Shown: in pieces, positions 5,376 through 5,452 of the stretch
Layout: every line of letters starts with the position of its first letter
How positions within the stretch are numbered: the stretch's first letter is position 1
NCBI GenBank assembly: GCA_023434665.1
Contig: JAEYSM010000074.1
Coordinates: forward strand, 1-5,452
Origin: Bacteroidota bacterium
Lineage (GTDB): Bacteria > Bacteroidota > Bacteroidia > Bacteroidales > Lentimicrobiaceae
Direction: 5' to 3'
DNA length: 5,452 nt
Position numbers and translations under genes: made by a program
Notes under the pieces: model-generated
The model's input: only the letters and a program-made list of their open reading frames with translations
What the model was told of the DNA's origin: nothing
The model's database searches: none

Positions 5376-5452
5376 CAACTATTGCCAACAAACAATAACA
5401 AATGCGGCTGCTCAATGACATAAATCAAATACAATGTTTGGTGTGTTATACT

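Noticed and set aside
5393..5452. Possible left half of another attC-like site at the window end (CAATAAC followed by AAATGCGGCTGCTCAAT)
   Set aside because: It resembles the left arm at 2088-2106 only loosely, CAATAAC does not fit RYYYAAC, and the right arm would lie outside the window.

Overview
The window looks like a piece of a Bacteroidetes (Bacteroidota) chromosome. It is AT-rich, has A/T-rich leaders instead of Shine-Dalgarno sequences before most starts, and carries a secreted protein with a C-terminal type IX secretion (T9SS) type A sorting domain, which is characteristic of that phylum. No rRNA, tRNA, CRISPR array, integrase or transposase is visible.

Left part (1-2213). The first 233 bases hold no complete gene. 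There is a possible C-terminal end of a gene entering from the left (2-115, weak) and two 17-base direct repeats 41 bases apart (87-103, 128-144). Then come six small genes on the plus strand (234-2051), coding for 96, 91, 78, 106, 121 and 85 residues, with gaps of only 8-20 bases. They look like one operon. None of the products is recognised, and none has a clear signal peptide or membrane segment. The operon ends 32 bases before a 130-base imperfect palindrome (2084-2213) with the layout of an integron attC site: an RYYYAAC box, a long stem, a structured centre, and a GTTRRRY box.

Middle part (2214-2952). Seventeen bases after the attC-like site is an ATG opening a reading frame for a small multi-pass membrane protein. 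It is interrupted by a single in-frame TGA at 2282-2284 and otherwise open to 2725, so it looks like a second cassette gene that has decayed or is recoded. Its last codons run into three tandem 7-base repeats (GCCGAAC-type). No clear attC follows, so the mobile-looking segment probably ends near here. Bases 2726-2952 hold no convincing gene, only a small hairpin and a TAAATTTG promoter -7-like box before the next gene.

Right part (2953-5375). Two exported proteins, related to each other and probably beta-propellers, are encoded in tandem with an ATGA overlap. The first has a signal peptide, a propeller-like body and a T9SS type A sorting domain. The second has a signal peptide and the same body but lacks the sorting domain. 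The last 77 bases hold nothing identifiable.

Interpretation: the most unusual part is the six-gene operon of unrecognised small proteins sitting directly upstream of an attC-like site. If the site is genuine, this would be a multi-gene integron-type cassette in a Bacteroidetes genome. This is inferred from sequence layout; no family function can be assigned from the window alone.
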